From positions 13,206,001-13,270,000 of the forward strand of contig CP053156.1 in the NCBI GenBank assembly GCA_014607495.2: a DNA stretch of 64,000 nt, given 5' to 3'. Below, one piece after another: positions 43,247 through 56,499 of the stretch (within the stretch, counting starts at the first letter, position 1; each line of letters opens with the position of its first letter). Made by a program: the position numbers and the translations under genes. The notes under the pieces were generated by a model. It saw only the letters and a list, made by a program, of their open reading frames with translations, was not told the origin of the DNA and did no database searches. The stretch comes from Carposina sasakii. Taxonomy: Eukaryota; Arthropoda; Insecta; Lepidoptera; Carposinidae.

Positions 43247-46200
43247 CTAGGCTAAAATAAAAGGAATATGCATGTTTACATCCGAAGTTCAACTACTACG
43301 CATAGTAGGTATATTTTTGGATTTGTAAACTATAAGTGGATGTTATGTGAAATGCGTAGTAGCGCTCCAGGCTATGTAAACATTTTATTCAGAGCACGTC
43401 TTGGAGTTTTGTTTGCGGAATTAATACTGATTTACTTTGGACATTATCACGAAGGACCAATTTGCATCTGATTATTATTTTTACCAAATCCTGTTTAAAA
43501 AAAACGTTTAGGTGAGCAACGCCTAAAGTTATTCATCGTTTACAGTATTAGGTATAGTTCACAGCATCTTAAATGATGGTATATCTAGACTTGAAAATTT
43601 TAATGCCAGTATTATTAGTGAAACTTTAAGAAATTAGACGTCTGTTTGAAATGGTTGTTTCTCTTGAGTGCTCCTTAGGTAATAAAAAAATTGTATTTAT
43701 AGAACGACTAATTGCATCTTTTTTTTAAACAAAACAAATAACATTAACTAAATCAGCATACTAATAGCATGGCTAGAAATAGAAGTTGAAGGGTGCTTTT
43801 CCACTACGCTATCCTATCCACTAATGAAATTTATCAACACATCACACCATGGACAAATGATAATGTTTGGTGGAACGTAGCATAGCATATTTCTGGTGAA
43901 AAGGGAGCGTAATGGTGCCAGTAAAAGCATTTATAGCTTGAATAAATTTAATTTCTGTGAACAACACGCAGACAGGATTACTCGTACCTCCAGTTTCATT
44001 TCCTTTCTTTAAAGCATCACGCGTTTTACGATGTTCAACATCGTAAAATCGATCACGCGAGAAACCTTTGAAGATAGGGCATTGGGAACGTGACTACGAC
44101 GTTAAATGCTACTACGGACTTTTCTTTATTTTAATCACTAGCGGGGCGGCTGGCTAAACGAGCCTCTTTTCTAAAATAATTGAAACATTTCTTTACCCAA
44201 AGAAACTACATGTTTATTTGATATCTTTCTTGTAAATGGTTATAGGTATCGCGTTTTACACAACAGCTATTATAAATTACCGGAGAAAAGTATTTCCAAT
44301 TTATGTACAAGATTGAAATATAATTTCTTCATAGTAATAATGTTGATATAAATTACGAAATGGCGAAAGGTTTAATACGTGCTGAATTTAGCACTAGCTG
44401 TACCTTAAACATGAAAGTAATTATTTTAAAATTAATAGAGCATATTCTCCTAAATCAACCTGATCCGTCAGACAAAAAAAGCAATTACTTACACCGGCCG
44501 ACATTATGATTTGCTTAGTTATTTGGGAAGGCCAATTTAAACTTTATTTTTAGAGCGGTTATCGCGATTTTCATCTGAGGGAAAGAAGCCTTATGAGATT
44601 GCAATCTTTTTATCTGCAAAAAGATTGATAAATGACTTTTATCTCAACGTTGTTGTCAGCGTATTAAATGTACCTATTATATTACCGTCATCAAAAGGTC
44701 GTCGTCGTTTTTGGGGCGGAATTAGTATTGTTGTAAGATAAATAATGTTAAAGTAGTATAAACTAACATTTATATTTGGTGGATGTAACCTTAAAAGCAT
44801 GATAGGCGTATATAACAAAATCATCCGGATACATGACTGTAGAATATATTCATTGTTTAGGGCAATTTTTCACGGTATCAACGATCTTTACGACCACAAT
44901 TGACGCTATACGTAGCTACATGTAGGAAGTACACATTTGACGTTGCTTCAGTTAGGAAGTGCAGTTTTTTGCGGATGTTACACAAGTGGAAAATTTACTG
45001 AGTCTAATTAGATACAAAATTTGATACAAGGTTTTTTGCTTGTACTAGCTGTACTCTACGTTTAGGTCCATCATCGCTCTACATTTTACGTTTGGTTTAT
45101 TGTCGATTTTACTATTGGTCAGATAGCTTATCTGAAGGATAATTGCTATCTCTATCCTGATAAAGTTTTTGAGCAAGATTGCACCAATTTTTATCCTTAA
45201 CATAGGCTATATGACCATTGAAAAAATTTAGAAACCGATAATGATGGGGATCGGCAACAGAGACGGTACTGCAAAGCGTGCATAATTTTTGTTAGAGCGC
45301 TTGCAACAACACTAGCATAAAGAAAAATAATAATTGCAAATTGCAAAAAGGAACTCTTACTACGTAGACCAGCGGATCGACTTGAGATGATTTACTCTAA
45401 CACTATTTAGGTCAGCAATTTGGGTCGCGTGTATTCAACAAATAAATGCAAGCTGCGTCGTATCTACATAATGCTCCCAACTCTATTCATATTTATTTGA
45501 GAAATGTTCCGACTTGTTTTGATTTGCTATCCATGCATATGAAGCAAAACTATTAAAATGTCCCTGTTCATGTTTATAATGTATTTGATATCTGCATGCA
45601 TATGAGTCAGTGTTATTATAGAATTAAAACGAACTTTATTACTCATCTAAATTTTCAGTTAGTCAACGCATTTCGACGTATTATTGCATTGCAATTACAA
45701 CTATTCATATGAACTATGAGAATTAAATATTTTTAGCAAGATTACATTAATTTGTATTATAAAAAATATGGAATTAGGTAAATCTCTTCTCTAACACGTA
45801 CGACATATTTAAATTAATTATTTACTCAAATGCTTCTGTATGGATCTTGGTAATATCTTTATTATTATAATATTCTCTATTTATGAAGTCTCATCTATCC
45901 GTCCAGAGTAAATAGTTCAACCCAAAACAAATTAGAGAATCCAAGCAACATGATGAAATATTACAGCGCATTATTTCGCAAGGTAAATAAACGAAATTGA
46001 TATTATACAACTTTTTTAATAGAAAACAATAACATCAGGTCGACGACATTGAATTTAACTCGAAAACATGAATCGTTGACTTGCGCGCTCGTCAAATAAA
46101 ATTCAGGATTGCTTTTACAAAATCATAACTACATTAATCCATTAATTCATATTTCTTACAAACACAATGCTCATTGTTTGTTATATGATCAGCTGAGTGT

Positions 46201-48444
46201 TTTCGGTCTTTGGTAAACGAGCCGTGTTTGGTTTTAATGACCGGCCGGTCGGCATACTAATGATATAGTATTATTGAACAGGCAAATTGGTCTTCCGTAA
46301 GTCACTATTGATTTCACAGTTGGTACCTTAGGGTTAGACTAGGACAATGTAACAACGAGTAAACTAGATGCACTATAAAACGATATTGTAGTTGCCGAGC
46401 GTCGCGGTCGATATGTCGAAGCGTGCGCTCTGCGCTGAGACCGCGTGTGACTGATCGCTGAAAGGGGGCGCAGGAAAATCGGAAAAGATGCGCGAGGCCG
46501 ATACGGGGTAAACTTCCCGACAGTCGGGGAACCTTGTGTTATATTAATAAAGTAAGGTTATAACACTGTAAGGATCCGGAATCTAATTAACGTACTTAGA
46601 AATCGACGATGAACCTCGGATGTTGATATTATATTTTCAACTAATGGATCAAACAAAAACAAATATTCAACGTTTTCGTCATTGAATATCCGAGAATATA
46701 AATGGTTCATTTAAATAGAAGAAAAACAAGAAATTTTAAAGGAAAATATAGTTTTGAAGCTAGCAACACTTAAATTTTAGTTACTGAAGGAGAAATAGTC
46801 TCTCCACTCCACCCCCTGCAGACTTGTCGCCCGCCCACACTAGAGGGAGGATTGTGTGGATCAATTGTGCAACTGGTCACAACACAGTACGCCGACCAGT
46901 CGACCAACAAGTTGCAGGTCTACACATCCATTAGGGATGTAATTTTGTAGACGGTGACGTCACGGTTTCTACTGATACTATAATTTACTGATTTATAGAC
47001 ATATTCGAACGTTCGTCACGCGACAGGGAGGGTCTATTATGTATGGCCGATAAGATCTAATATATACGCGTCAAAGTTACCGCAAGGTGCTACTACTGAT
47101 GTTCTTTCGAAACCTTATTAGAATTAGAATACACTTACATGAATATAGGTACATTATGTATTTTACTCGTAGTTAGGGTTTTACAATACATACATCCTGT
47201 TCATATTAGATTTGCAGCTTATAAAAATTCATGCCGACGAATTCCATGAAGACTCGTCATCAGGCAAAACAACGGATCTAATGAGAGTAGAAGGACGGGT
47301 CCCTCTCTACATAAGCTGGATCGTTTGACATGATAGATGTAGGTAGACCAGACGGGTGCGAGCGCTATTGTTCGCTGAAACTGACACCTCATTGACCGAC
47401 AAGACAAGTGAGTGAGGGAACTGGAGCAAACATTACTGGGATAACATTAGCATCTCTACTTTGTGCGCTTGTGATGTTCTAGTCTGAAATGTAGGGAAAT
47501 ATTAAAGGAATAATGTAGAGTTAGACGTACCATTGCATCCGTATTTTATAATTTTGATTTGAAATCTTTAATTTTTAGATACTGAATAAAATGTTTTGTC
47601 TGACTTAAACTGATTTAAAGTCATACGAGTAACATTAGATTTTAAAATGAACTAAGTGTTTTTCATGAAAGCGTCTGCTAAAACCTTCCTAAGAGTTTTA
47701 AGATAACGTAACCAATGTTAGGAAGGAGGTTTTTGCCTCCTTTATGTACTGTGTAGTGTTGGAAAACATTTCTTTAATTTCCTATTCTGTGTTTTTAGTA
47801 TGTCACAACTCATAAGGTCGATCCCCAATGCGGAACGTGTGCTGTCGGACATTGTTGGATAACTGATAGTTCACATGGCCGGAGATAAGCCCGTTTACAA
47901 AGGGAATCGGTATAAAATGTTTAAATGTACCTGCCCAAGGTACATGAGAGGTAAACGGCAAAAAATTTATTGCATTAGAGAAAGATGCCAAAAATGGAAG
48001 CTTAATTTCAGTTGGTAAAGGTCGGATATACAATAAAAACTGCTGCACGATTTGTCTCCAACATCTCTAAAAGTGAACTCAAATAAGGCAGCCTGTATAA
48101 AGCTCTTCAATGCATTATGCATGACGAGAGTTTCCATACTATGGATGTTCGAGAGTTTCTATAGTGGATGTGGGTCTATTGTAGGCATTATAGGCCACAC
48201 CCCTTTCTTCCATCGCAAAATGAATAGAACTGGGCCACATACTTGGGATAAGTGGTAGATATATTATTAAGAAAAATACTTTTGTAATAATCTACCCAGT
48301 AGAAAGTACCCAATGTAGGTATAAAGGTATGTGCTCGAATTTCTGAATGGGCGATTCTGAAGTACGCCTCACAGAGAGTATATTGTCCACCGAATCCTTA
48401 GACGTCGTCTCGTCTTCAGCTTGAATTGAAAGTATTGAATTTCA
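43247..48444. other. No gene recognised
   Basis: AT-rich. A single end related to the 15318 MITE lies near 43795-43915, a short palindrome (TTTTACGATG...CATCGTAAAA) near 44026-44049, and a GC-richer patch with a TATAAAA and an AATAAAG at 46370-46550 (see rejected list). Confidence 0.6.
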
Positions 48445-48610
48445 CTGCTGGACGTAGGCCTCCCCCAGGGCACGTCATAACGCTACTGCCATATGGGGGA
48501 TTTTGCCCACAGTCATCACGCTGTGCAGCGGGTTGGTGTACCGCAGTGTGATTTATGGACTATAATGTCCGCATCGTACGATACCCATGGGCACGTATGG
48601 GGTGGTGCAA
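48445..48610 (-). mobile_element. RTE-related 3' fragment
   Basis: CACTGCTGGACGTAGGCCTC, then CCCCCAGGGCACGTCATAA, mirrors the complement of 34090-34135, and CGTACGATACCCATGGGCAC mirrors 33990-34010. 5'-truncated; no tail visible. Confidence 0.6.
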
Positions 48611-49030
48611 ACTGTAGTCTGCTGGCACCACGCGGCATAACCATAGATGTATCAACCATAAATTATTCACCGACAGTTCGCTGATGCCAGTCGATCACTT
48701 CAGCAAGACTGAACGAATGTGAGGCTACTACTATCACTTCTGTGGCAGATAATAGCGGGGATGTAAGAAAACTCTCCTATTGTACCTATAGGTACACTAT
48801 ATACAGCAATCGTCACGTGTGAATAGAGCCAGGCTACTACAAAACAGATCTAGGCCAGTGCTGTGCCGCAAATCGGAAAGAGTGCTAATTAAGGCGCTCT
48901 TTCTCTGCACTTCTCTCTGTTAATTAACACTGGCAAACCAAACCTGTACGGATATAGCCCGTTTGAAGTGACTTTCTTTGCTTGGAAAAGGTTTAATACT
49001 TTTATTTTTTGTAGTAGCAGTTAGGTTTAC

Positions 49031-49353
49031 CCTATTGATATATCATAGAACAATGAAATTTTGATGAAGTCAATACGTAAGTAACCTTTTCATTGGTTAC
49101 ATAGATTACGTTCTAGGCCGTGTATCTCAATCTCTATAAACGCATCTAATCTATTAACGGTCTATGGTAAAGTACGTTTTTTTATGTATGTAAACAATTT
49201 GATTTACTTTCACTCATTACCGTAATAGCTCTAGATGCGTTATAACTGGACTACACGCTCTAGAACGTAAGGGTCCGACCCTTGTAACCAATGAAAAGGT
49301 TACTTACGTATTGACTTCATCAAAATTTCATTGTTCTATGATATATCAATAGG
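49031..49353. mobile_element. Foldback element with ~75-bp near-identical arms
   Basis: CCTATTGATATATCATAGAA at 49031 continues to CCTTTTCATTGGTTAC at ~49100, and the exact complement closes the unit at 49353. Weaker pairing extends inward (TTACGTTCTAG...CTAGAACGTAA). 323 bp in all, no ORF, no obvious target duplication. Confidence 0.85.
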
Positions 49354-50539
49354 AAGTACTCGTACGTCATCCACGGTTTTTTCCTACACAGCCGGACTTG
49401 TAATTACTCGCACGTAAAAGTCACACAGCACTTCTATTATTGGATTATCAGATTACAGACTGGGCTCATTCAGCATTAAATATAGTCGAGGAAGCGTTAT
49501 TTTAGTACTTTAAGTAACGAATTAAATAATAAAAGGTCCAGACAGAAAGGCGGGACTGATTTCCTTATCAAAAGGCTTTCATGGTATTTAAATACTGATT
49601 TAGTCATTAAAAAGCATGTAGTGAAGCATTCATAGTAAGCTCGGTAACAATATTCCAAGGAGTAGGGATGTGTATTGACACGTTATCCACCCACACATAC
49701 AAACCATAGTAAGCTCGGCGTCTGCTAAAAAATATGCATACATGCGCAACGCGCCGCCATTACGGTGCTTCAATCTGTGCATTTACAGCATTACGTCCGT
49801 TGTTCTTTATACATCCATGCTAAAAAAGTAGCTTATTTATATATTTTGGATATTATTCTATCAGTGTAGGAAATCAAGTTATCTTTGTACGTTATTAAAT
49901 ATGTCATAGAAATAGTTAAACAGCGTAACGGAAAGTTGTCACAAATATTTTTCCACCTGACTGGTCCATAAACCATGAAACAATATTTGCCAAGTCGAAC
50001 AAACCAATTCATCATACGTGATTTTATTTTTAGTTTATTTACACAGTTTGTATTCAAACATCCTCAAGAGCCGCTTTTTGACCAGTGAAGTTTTAGGACT
50101 CTTAGTACCTACATTGTATTAACTAGTTCACATAAAGTTCATAGGTAGACACTGAGGGTGATTCCGGCAGTCATGCGCTTAAACCTAAACTAAAAATAAC
50201 CAAGTTTAAGTTAATTTTAATGGGTTGTACGCGCAAATTCGTGTATTTTGATCAATTTAGAGAAAACCACACCACTCTCTCTTATTATCCCTTTTAGGGC
50301 AGGCAGAGTTTAAGGTGCAAATGGTGCAATATTAAAATAACAATTTTATGCATAACAAATGCAGGCACGCAGTTTAGTGTAATAATTTTAGATATATACA
50401 TATTTATGCAACCCTGAACTGTATAATGCGATCATAAGATACGCAGCACAATGGTGTATGCAAATAAATAAGTAGCAGCTTCCGTGCAATAAATGAGTTG
50501 TAACTAGTATGAACTGTTGCATGCCAGTTATCACGTATA

Positions 50540-51248
50540 CATACATACATACATAATAATCACGCCTCTTTCCCGGAGGGGTAGGCAGAGATCACGGATC
50601 TCCATTTGCTACGATCCTGACACACCTCTTTCGCTTCATCTACTTTCATGATATTTTTCATGCACGCTCGTCGGTTTAGGGTACTCTTGACCTGACCTTT
50701 CTTTAGAATTTCACCAATTTGATCGGTGAAAGTCCGGCGAGGTCTTCCCCTTCCAACCCTTCCATCCACTCTTCCGTTGTACACTTTCTTTGTCAGTCTA
50801 CTTTCACTCATCCTCTCCACATGCCCAAACCACCTCAACATACCCTTCTCAATCTTCGTTACCACGTCCTCATTAATACCACACTTCTTTCTGATCACCT
50901 CATTTCTTATCCTATCTTTCAAAGTGACTCCACACATACTTCTCAATGCTCTCATTTCCACTGCATTCACTTGACTTTGACGTTTTGGTTTCTGCCATAC
51001 CCAACTTTCACTTCCATACATAAGAGTCGGTACCAAAACACCTCCATGAACAGCCAGACGTGCCGCTTGCGACACTTTCTGGCTACTCATAAAAGAATTA
51101 AGTGCCCCATTCACCCGATTCCCAGCATTCACTCTCCTTGCAATATCTTTGTCATGCTTACCATCCCTTGTAAACAAAGTCCCCAGATACACGAACTCAG
51201 TCACTTGCTCCAATCTTTCTTCGCCAATCATTATTTTGCAATTCGCCA
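50540..51248 (-). mobile_element. 5'-truncated non-LTR retrotransposon
   Basis: 709 bp bounded by the 12-bp duplication TTATCACGTATA (50528-50539 and 51249-51260), with an ATAC/TATG microsatellite tail at 50540-50556. On the minus strand it encodes the C-terminal part of a reverse transcriptase. A second, shorter piece of the same family is at 57986-58148. Confidence 0.92.
50560..51248 (-). pseudogene. Reverse transcriptase C-terminus (truncated)
   Basis: About 229 open codons: EFVYLGTLFTRDGKHDKDIA, then MYGSESWVWQKPKRQSQVNA, LRSMCGVTLKDRIRNEVIRK, GMLRWFGHVERMSESRLTKK, and a final YPSGKEA. These are thumb and C-terminal regions of non-LTR reverse transcriptases; the catalytic palm is absent, so it is not functional. 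The frame is intact throughout, which suggests a recent insertion. I do not assign the clade with certainty; it differs from the RTE copy at 8755. Confidence 0.85.
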
Positions 51249-51338
51249 TTATCACGTATAATTGGGTGCGACAAAGTCTCTATGAACCTTTTTCCAGTTT
51301 ATTCGAAGCTTTGGATTTCTCCCTTAATCAAATACATA

Positions 51339-51998
51339 CATGATGATTTTTGGTCGTCAACGTTCCGGAAAACTACGGAATCTCCTCATCATAAAGATCA
51401 TTTTTCTCCATGGAAGCATACCTAGGAAGTGTCTGGTTCCCAAGATATTAGGGTCCAAAGTTGAGTAAATAGACTGCGTTTTTCTGCATAAATGCACATG
51501 GACGCGCGTAGGGGGCCGTCCCTTTTTTTAACGTGATCTTTTTTTAAGCATTTTTTAACCCCCCCACCCTCTTGGTGATACATGGTGAGGTTTAAGACTA
51601 TCCCCCACCCAACATCACCCAACATCTACAAAAAATCTTAAAATTTTTTAGAATATTTTAGAATACTAATGAAAATAACTACACGTAATATCTTACTACA
51701 TCCCCCTCTCCCCTTGTGACATTTCGTGATTTTTATCAAATCCCTCCCCCCCTTTCAAGCCTCACGTGATTAATGGACGGCCCCTAGCAAGATTATTTCA
51801 CGAGAAATAATTAATATCTGTCTATGAAAAAACTCGCATAAACATTGGACACTATAAATTTAACCCGATCAAGTAATTAAAATATTATTTTTCAAAAAAA
51901 TTACATCGTTTCCCAGCATTTTTTTCGGCATAATCTTATTTTATTTGATGTATAGAGTACGTACCCTTCGTTAAGGGTGGCAACGAAAAAACACCCTG
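51339..51998 (+). mobile_element. MITE family 2, interrupted copy
   Basis: Left part 51339-51511 (GATTTTTGGTCGTCAACGTT) and right part 51785-51998 ending CACCCTG, next to TA. It is split by the MITE at 51512-51784. Confidence 0.82.
51512..51784. mobile_element. Nested MITE with GGGGCCGTCC ends
   Basis: 273 bp with ends GGGGCCGTCC / GGACGGCCCC and a 3-bp duplication TAG on both sides, inserted into MITE family 2. The interior has runs of C and T (TCCCTCCCCCCCTTT). A CACGTGAT / ATCACGT-like segment lies just inside each end. Confidence 0.85.
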
Positions 51999-53892
51999 TA
52001 TAGGTAGTACGTATGCAGAAGTCGAGATTATATCTACTTCAATAAAGGATAATGAAGACCAACAAAGTTTAGGTAAATAATATGTAGGTAGGTATATAAG
52101 ATGAGAAAAAGGCGACACTAGTTGACTGCGTGAATGCCACTGATATGCAGTGGGAGAAATGCAAGCTGACGCTTTCTAAAGATGTCTATTAAAAATTCAG
52201 TTACCGAGACATGCAGTTGTTCCTACATCAATAAATTTGGAACAGTTGCCTTCGTCAAACCGTCATAAAGTCCATATTCGCGAGCTGCCGAAGTCGCTAT
52301 CAGCTGAGATAAGGCCGCGTCACACTGCGGAAACAACGTCGTCGCTTTCGAAACTAACATATGACAGACGCGATAGTATTGTTTGATGTGGTTGACAGTG
52401 CAAACAGCGGTTTACGAAGGTTGACGTTTCGACGGTAAACATGTTGCGCGATGCCTTTGCTGAAGGGTACGCTGAACATGAGGAGATAATTAATATTTGT
52501 AGTCATGCTTTCATTTAATTATACTAGTCGCCCAATTCTGTTAAAATTTCGAGGTGAAACGGAACCATTGTAGATTGGTCGTTGCGCGGTTCCAAGCCAT
52601 ATTTACTTTGTTATTTATGCACGTCAAACATATATTTTAATTTAACCCAACTCGCCGCGTGCAAAAATATGTATGTATACCTGGGCTGAGTTTCAGTTAC
52701 AAACTGAAACTTTACCACGCTCCTGGCTGACACGGTTTTAGGTACCATATATCGTAGAAAGGTTGTTCATTTACTACGTAAGTCAAGTGGAATAAACATC
52801 ATTTCTTAGGAGAGACATGTTTGTATTAGAAAATATAACATAATCTGATGATGCTTTCAATCTCAGAAAACATTCTATAAAATAGGTACGACTACTAAAA
52901 TATTTTTGCAGGCATAAAAACTTCTACTTACTACAGTTGTGTTTATAAAAAAAGATAGATTAAAATAACAAAATTCCTTCAAAAATAGTAAACTATCTAT
53001 CATATTGCGAAATTTGCGTCAGTTGTTTAGCAAAATACGTCTATTATAAAACAGTTTAGGGTCTACATTATATTGTGGGCGGGTAGAGTAAATATTGTGG
53101 AGTAAAGAAATACTTCGAGATTATGAAGAATATTATTAACATCTGAAACTGGTCGTGACGTCAACACTTGCTACGAACCTCGTGAAAATGACTAATGTGG
53201 CACCTAAAAATATTATAACAATGTGCTCGTTTCTACGTCATCCTCCCCTAAGTATACTTTATTCTAAAATATTCGTAGCTATATATCTTCTATACTCGTA
53301 GGTATAATAAAAAAATGAATCGCTGAAAGTGTTGCTAAGCGCAAATCTCGAGAACAGCTGAACCACTAATTCTTTTTTTTAGAATATTCCTTGAAGAACG
53401 AGGATGGTTCTTATACGGAGAAAAAAAATTACAAATTGCTTCAAAAAGTCTAAAAACAACACTTTTCTTTAACGGCCGGCCATGACTTCGTATTATATCC
53501 ACGTGAAACGGCATTACACCCGTGCAAAGCCCCCTACCTAGGGATCCCCTAGCATTTTAAAAAATTCGTAGACTTTATCGGTGTAAATTGAAATCATCCA
53601 ATTTCTTTCCAAACTGTATACATATAAAGTTAGTTTTCTCTTTCATTATCATCATCCTTGGCATTGTTTACTAGAAATCTATTATTGCAATTCTTATTGA
53701 TTTAATGACGGCCTTACTCTATACAATATTCCCTTTACACGACTATGAATCACAAATAGGGGTTTGGTCACATTAAAAGGTTGTGGTGCGCCCAGCCATA
53801 CCACGTGGGACTTAATAGGCTAACTGGTGAAAAATGGGTATGTAATTTGCACACCTGCCCAACTTCTTTTGTGGTTAATGGGCGTGACTATA

Positions 53893-54184
53893 CAGGATGA
53901 TGTTTGGTCGTCAACGTTCCCAAAAACTACAGAATCTCCTCATCATCACGATCATTTTTCTCCATGGAAGCACACCTGGGAAGTGTCTGGTTCCTAAGAT
54001 ATTAGGGTCCAAAGTTGAGTAAATAGACTGCGTTTTTCTGCATAAATGTACATAGACGCGCGTAGCAAGACTTTTTCACGATAAATAATTAATATCTGTC
54101 TATGAAAAAACTAGCATAAACACTGGACACTATAAATTTAGCCCGATCAAGTAATTATAACATTAACTTACTTTATTCGATGTA
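53893..54184 (+). mobile_element. MITE family 2, truncated by MITE family 1
   Basis: Starts CAGGATGATGTTTGGTCG after TA and runs to TTTATTCGATGTA, where a family 1 element begins at the TA. The rest of family 2 is missing on the other side. Confidence 0.75.
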
Positions 54185-54186
54185 TA

Positions 54187-54338
54187 CAGGGTGTAACAAA
54201 AAGGGTATGTTAAGCGAAAAGCTATGTTAATAGCCCACTGTAGAGAACCTATCCACAAAATTTGAGACCCGAAATCACATGTTTATTTTTCCCGATAGTA
54301 TGGAGAATTTTTAAATATCTCAGGCAAAGAAAAAACGA
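54187..54338 (+). mobile_element. Palindromic MITE family 1, left arm
   Basis: CAGGGTGTAACAAAAAGGG through to AAATATCTCAGG; the right arm is deleted. Joined to the truncated MITE family 2 copy. Confidence 0.75.
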
Positions 54339-55196
54339 CTCAAATGTAGGTTCTCTATAGTATGTTTGTAAATATGTTAAAATTTATGGCAAAGAAAAAA
54401 CACCTGTATATGTATGTTTGTAAAATGTTAAAATTTATTTGTAAATCTACCTTATATGATTTTCCAGCGCTAGTGGATCCTAAAGAAACGCTTATATTTA
54501 CTACAAAACAAAAAATATTAAAAATGCTTATCACTATAAAGCTTAGTTTATTTACACACAGATCGTGGCCATGTCAGATTTACTGCCATGTGTAGATAAT
54601 TTTAAGCCTCAAAATATGTTACGCGTTTTCGGTTGTTTGTAAAACAAAGATTATTTCCGGAAACAGGCGCGTGAACTATAAAAATACGTAGTATTTAGTA
54701 GATGCACTTTCGCTATATAAAACCATAATTATGATAAATGACATCCAGATTCAGCTACATTATTATTACAAATTTATCACTATACTGCGTTTATGTCATT
54801 AACTACATCTAGCTTCTAGAAATGTATGCTCGGATTGCGCCATATAAATTCTGGACCGAAATTGTGTGAGATAGACTCTGTGTGAGGCGTACAATAAACT
54901 AGAATGTATACCTACCTATGTGAAGGCCTACACTCATTACAATTCATGTGAAGATCGTCAGTCGTTGTATACCTAACTAGATATAACCATATAAGTATCC
55001 TACATCACATATGGCCTACAGCGAGCTTCAAAGGTGCCACCATATAATAAATTAGTCGAAGGTGCCGTATAATTCTCAGTAATTTTTATAGATAGTTCTG
55101 GATGAAATATAATTTTATCCGTATAAGCGGAAATAACTCTACGTTAGAAATTGAGCGAAGCGAGCGTGGCATTCTAAAAAGAAATTATTTGAGCAG

Positions 55197-56311
55197 GCGC
55201 GGGCTAGTGCCGCCTCCCACACACACCTACGTCACTACAGCTACAGTACACTACTCACTGGTCCGGGCCGGGCGCGCGGCGCGGGCTAGTGCCGCCTCCC
55301 ACACACACCTACGTCACTACAGCTACAGCACACTACTCACTGGTCCGGGCCGGGCGCGCGGCGCGGGCTAGTGCCGCCTCACACACACCTACGTCACTAC
55401 AGTACAGTACACTACTCACTGGGCCGGGCGCGCGGCGCGGGCTAGTGCCGCCTCCCACACACACCTACGTCACTACAGCTACAGTACACTACTCACTGGT
55501 CCGGGCCGGGCGCGCGGCGCGGGCTAGTGCCGCCTCCCACACACACCTACGTCACTACAGCTACAGTACACTACTCACTGGTCCGGGCCGGGCGCGCGGC
55601 GCGGGCTAGTGCCGCCTCCCACACACACCTACGTCACTACAGCTACAGTACACTACTCACTGGTCCGGGCCGGGCGCGCGGCGCGGGCTAGTGCCGCCTC
55701 CCACACACACCTACGTCACTACAGCTACAGCACACTACTCACTGGTCCGGGCCGGGCGCGCGGCGCGGGCTAGTGCCGCCTCCCACACACACCTACGTCA
55801 CTACAGCTACAGTACACTACTCACTGGTCCGCCGGGCGCGCGGCGCGGGCTAGTGCACACACACCTACGTCACTACAGCTACAGCACACTACTCACTGGT
55901 CCGGGCCGGGCGCGCGGCGCGGGCTAGTGCCGCCTCCCACACACACCTACGTCACTACAGCTACAGCACACTACTCACTGGTCCGGGCCGGGCGCGCGGC
56001 GCGGGCTAGTGCCGCCTCCCACACACACCTACGTCACTACAGCTACAGTACACTACTCACTGGTCCGGGCCGGGCGCGCGGCGCGGGCTAGTGCCGCCTC
56101 CCACACACACCTACGTCACTACAGCTACAGTACACTACTCACTGGTCCGGGCCGGGCGCGCGGCGCGGGCTAGTGCCGCCTCCCACACACACCTACGTCA
56201 CTACAGCTACAGTACACTACTCACTGGTCCGGGCCGGGCGCGCGGCGCGGGCTAGTGCCGCCTCCCACACACACCTACGTCACTACAGCTACAGCACACT
56301 ACACTACTCAC
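55197..56311 (-). repeat. 82-bp minisatellite carrying 5' splice sites
   Basis: About 13-14 GC-rich units, mostly exactly 82 bp (starts of GGGCTAGTGC at 55201, 55283, 55365, 55439, 55521, 55603, 55685, 55767, 55847, 55921, 56003, 56085, 56167, 56249, then 56337 in the exon). Shorter ones (74, 80) carry small deletions. On the minus strand each unit reads GGCGGCACTAGCCCGCGCC, then CCGGACCA|GTGAGTAGTG, a diverged copy of the 3' end of the adjacent exon (56312-56399) plus its donor and first intron bases. Confidence 0.93.
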
Positions 56312-56399
56312 TGTTGCGTGTCGGGCGAGCAGGCGCGGGCTAGTGCCGCCGCTGCCTCGGACGCCGCGTCCGAGTCGTAAGGTGAACTATCGTCTTCCG
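56312..56399 (-). CDS. Candidate exon next to the 82-bp minisatellite
   Basis: 88 bp between TTTTGTCAACAG and GTGAGTAG. Two bases finish a codon, then 28 codons: EDDSSPYDSDAASEAAAALA, then RACSPDTQ, then two bases. Acidic then alanine-rich, probably disordered; no domain recognised. It splices in phase after the micro-exon at 58248-58280 (FIYD-S-EDDSSPYDSD), which gives continuous sensible sequence. Whether it belongs to the same gene as GDAP2 further left is not shown. Confidence 0.6.
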
Positions 56400-56499
56400 C
56401 TGTTGACAAAAGAACACGTTTAGTAAAGATATCGTATTGACGCTAGTAAATATTGTCAAAGATGTGGAGAGTCTATAATGTTAATCTTTTGTTGTCGAC

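Noticed and set aside
43268..43471. 67-residue plus-strand ORF
   Set aside because: Next to the acceptor of the minus-strand candidate exon; no motif, no splice support.
46346..46565. Possible solo LTR (TGTAACAAC...GTTATAACA, with TATAAAA and AATAAAG inside)
   Set aside because: No matching target duplication and no second copy in the window, so the ends may be coincidental.
47803..48048. 81-residue minus-strand ORF
   Set aside because: No family resemblance and AT-biased surroundings; chance ORF or TE debris.
55102..55927. Plus-strand ORFs in the 82-bp minisatellite
   Set aside because: Frame-shadow translation of a tandem repeat; the minus-strand exon/donor reading explains the sequence better.
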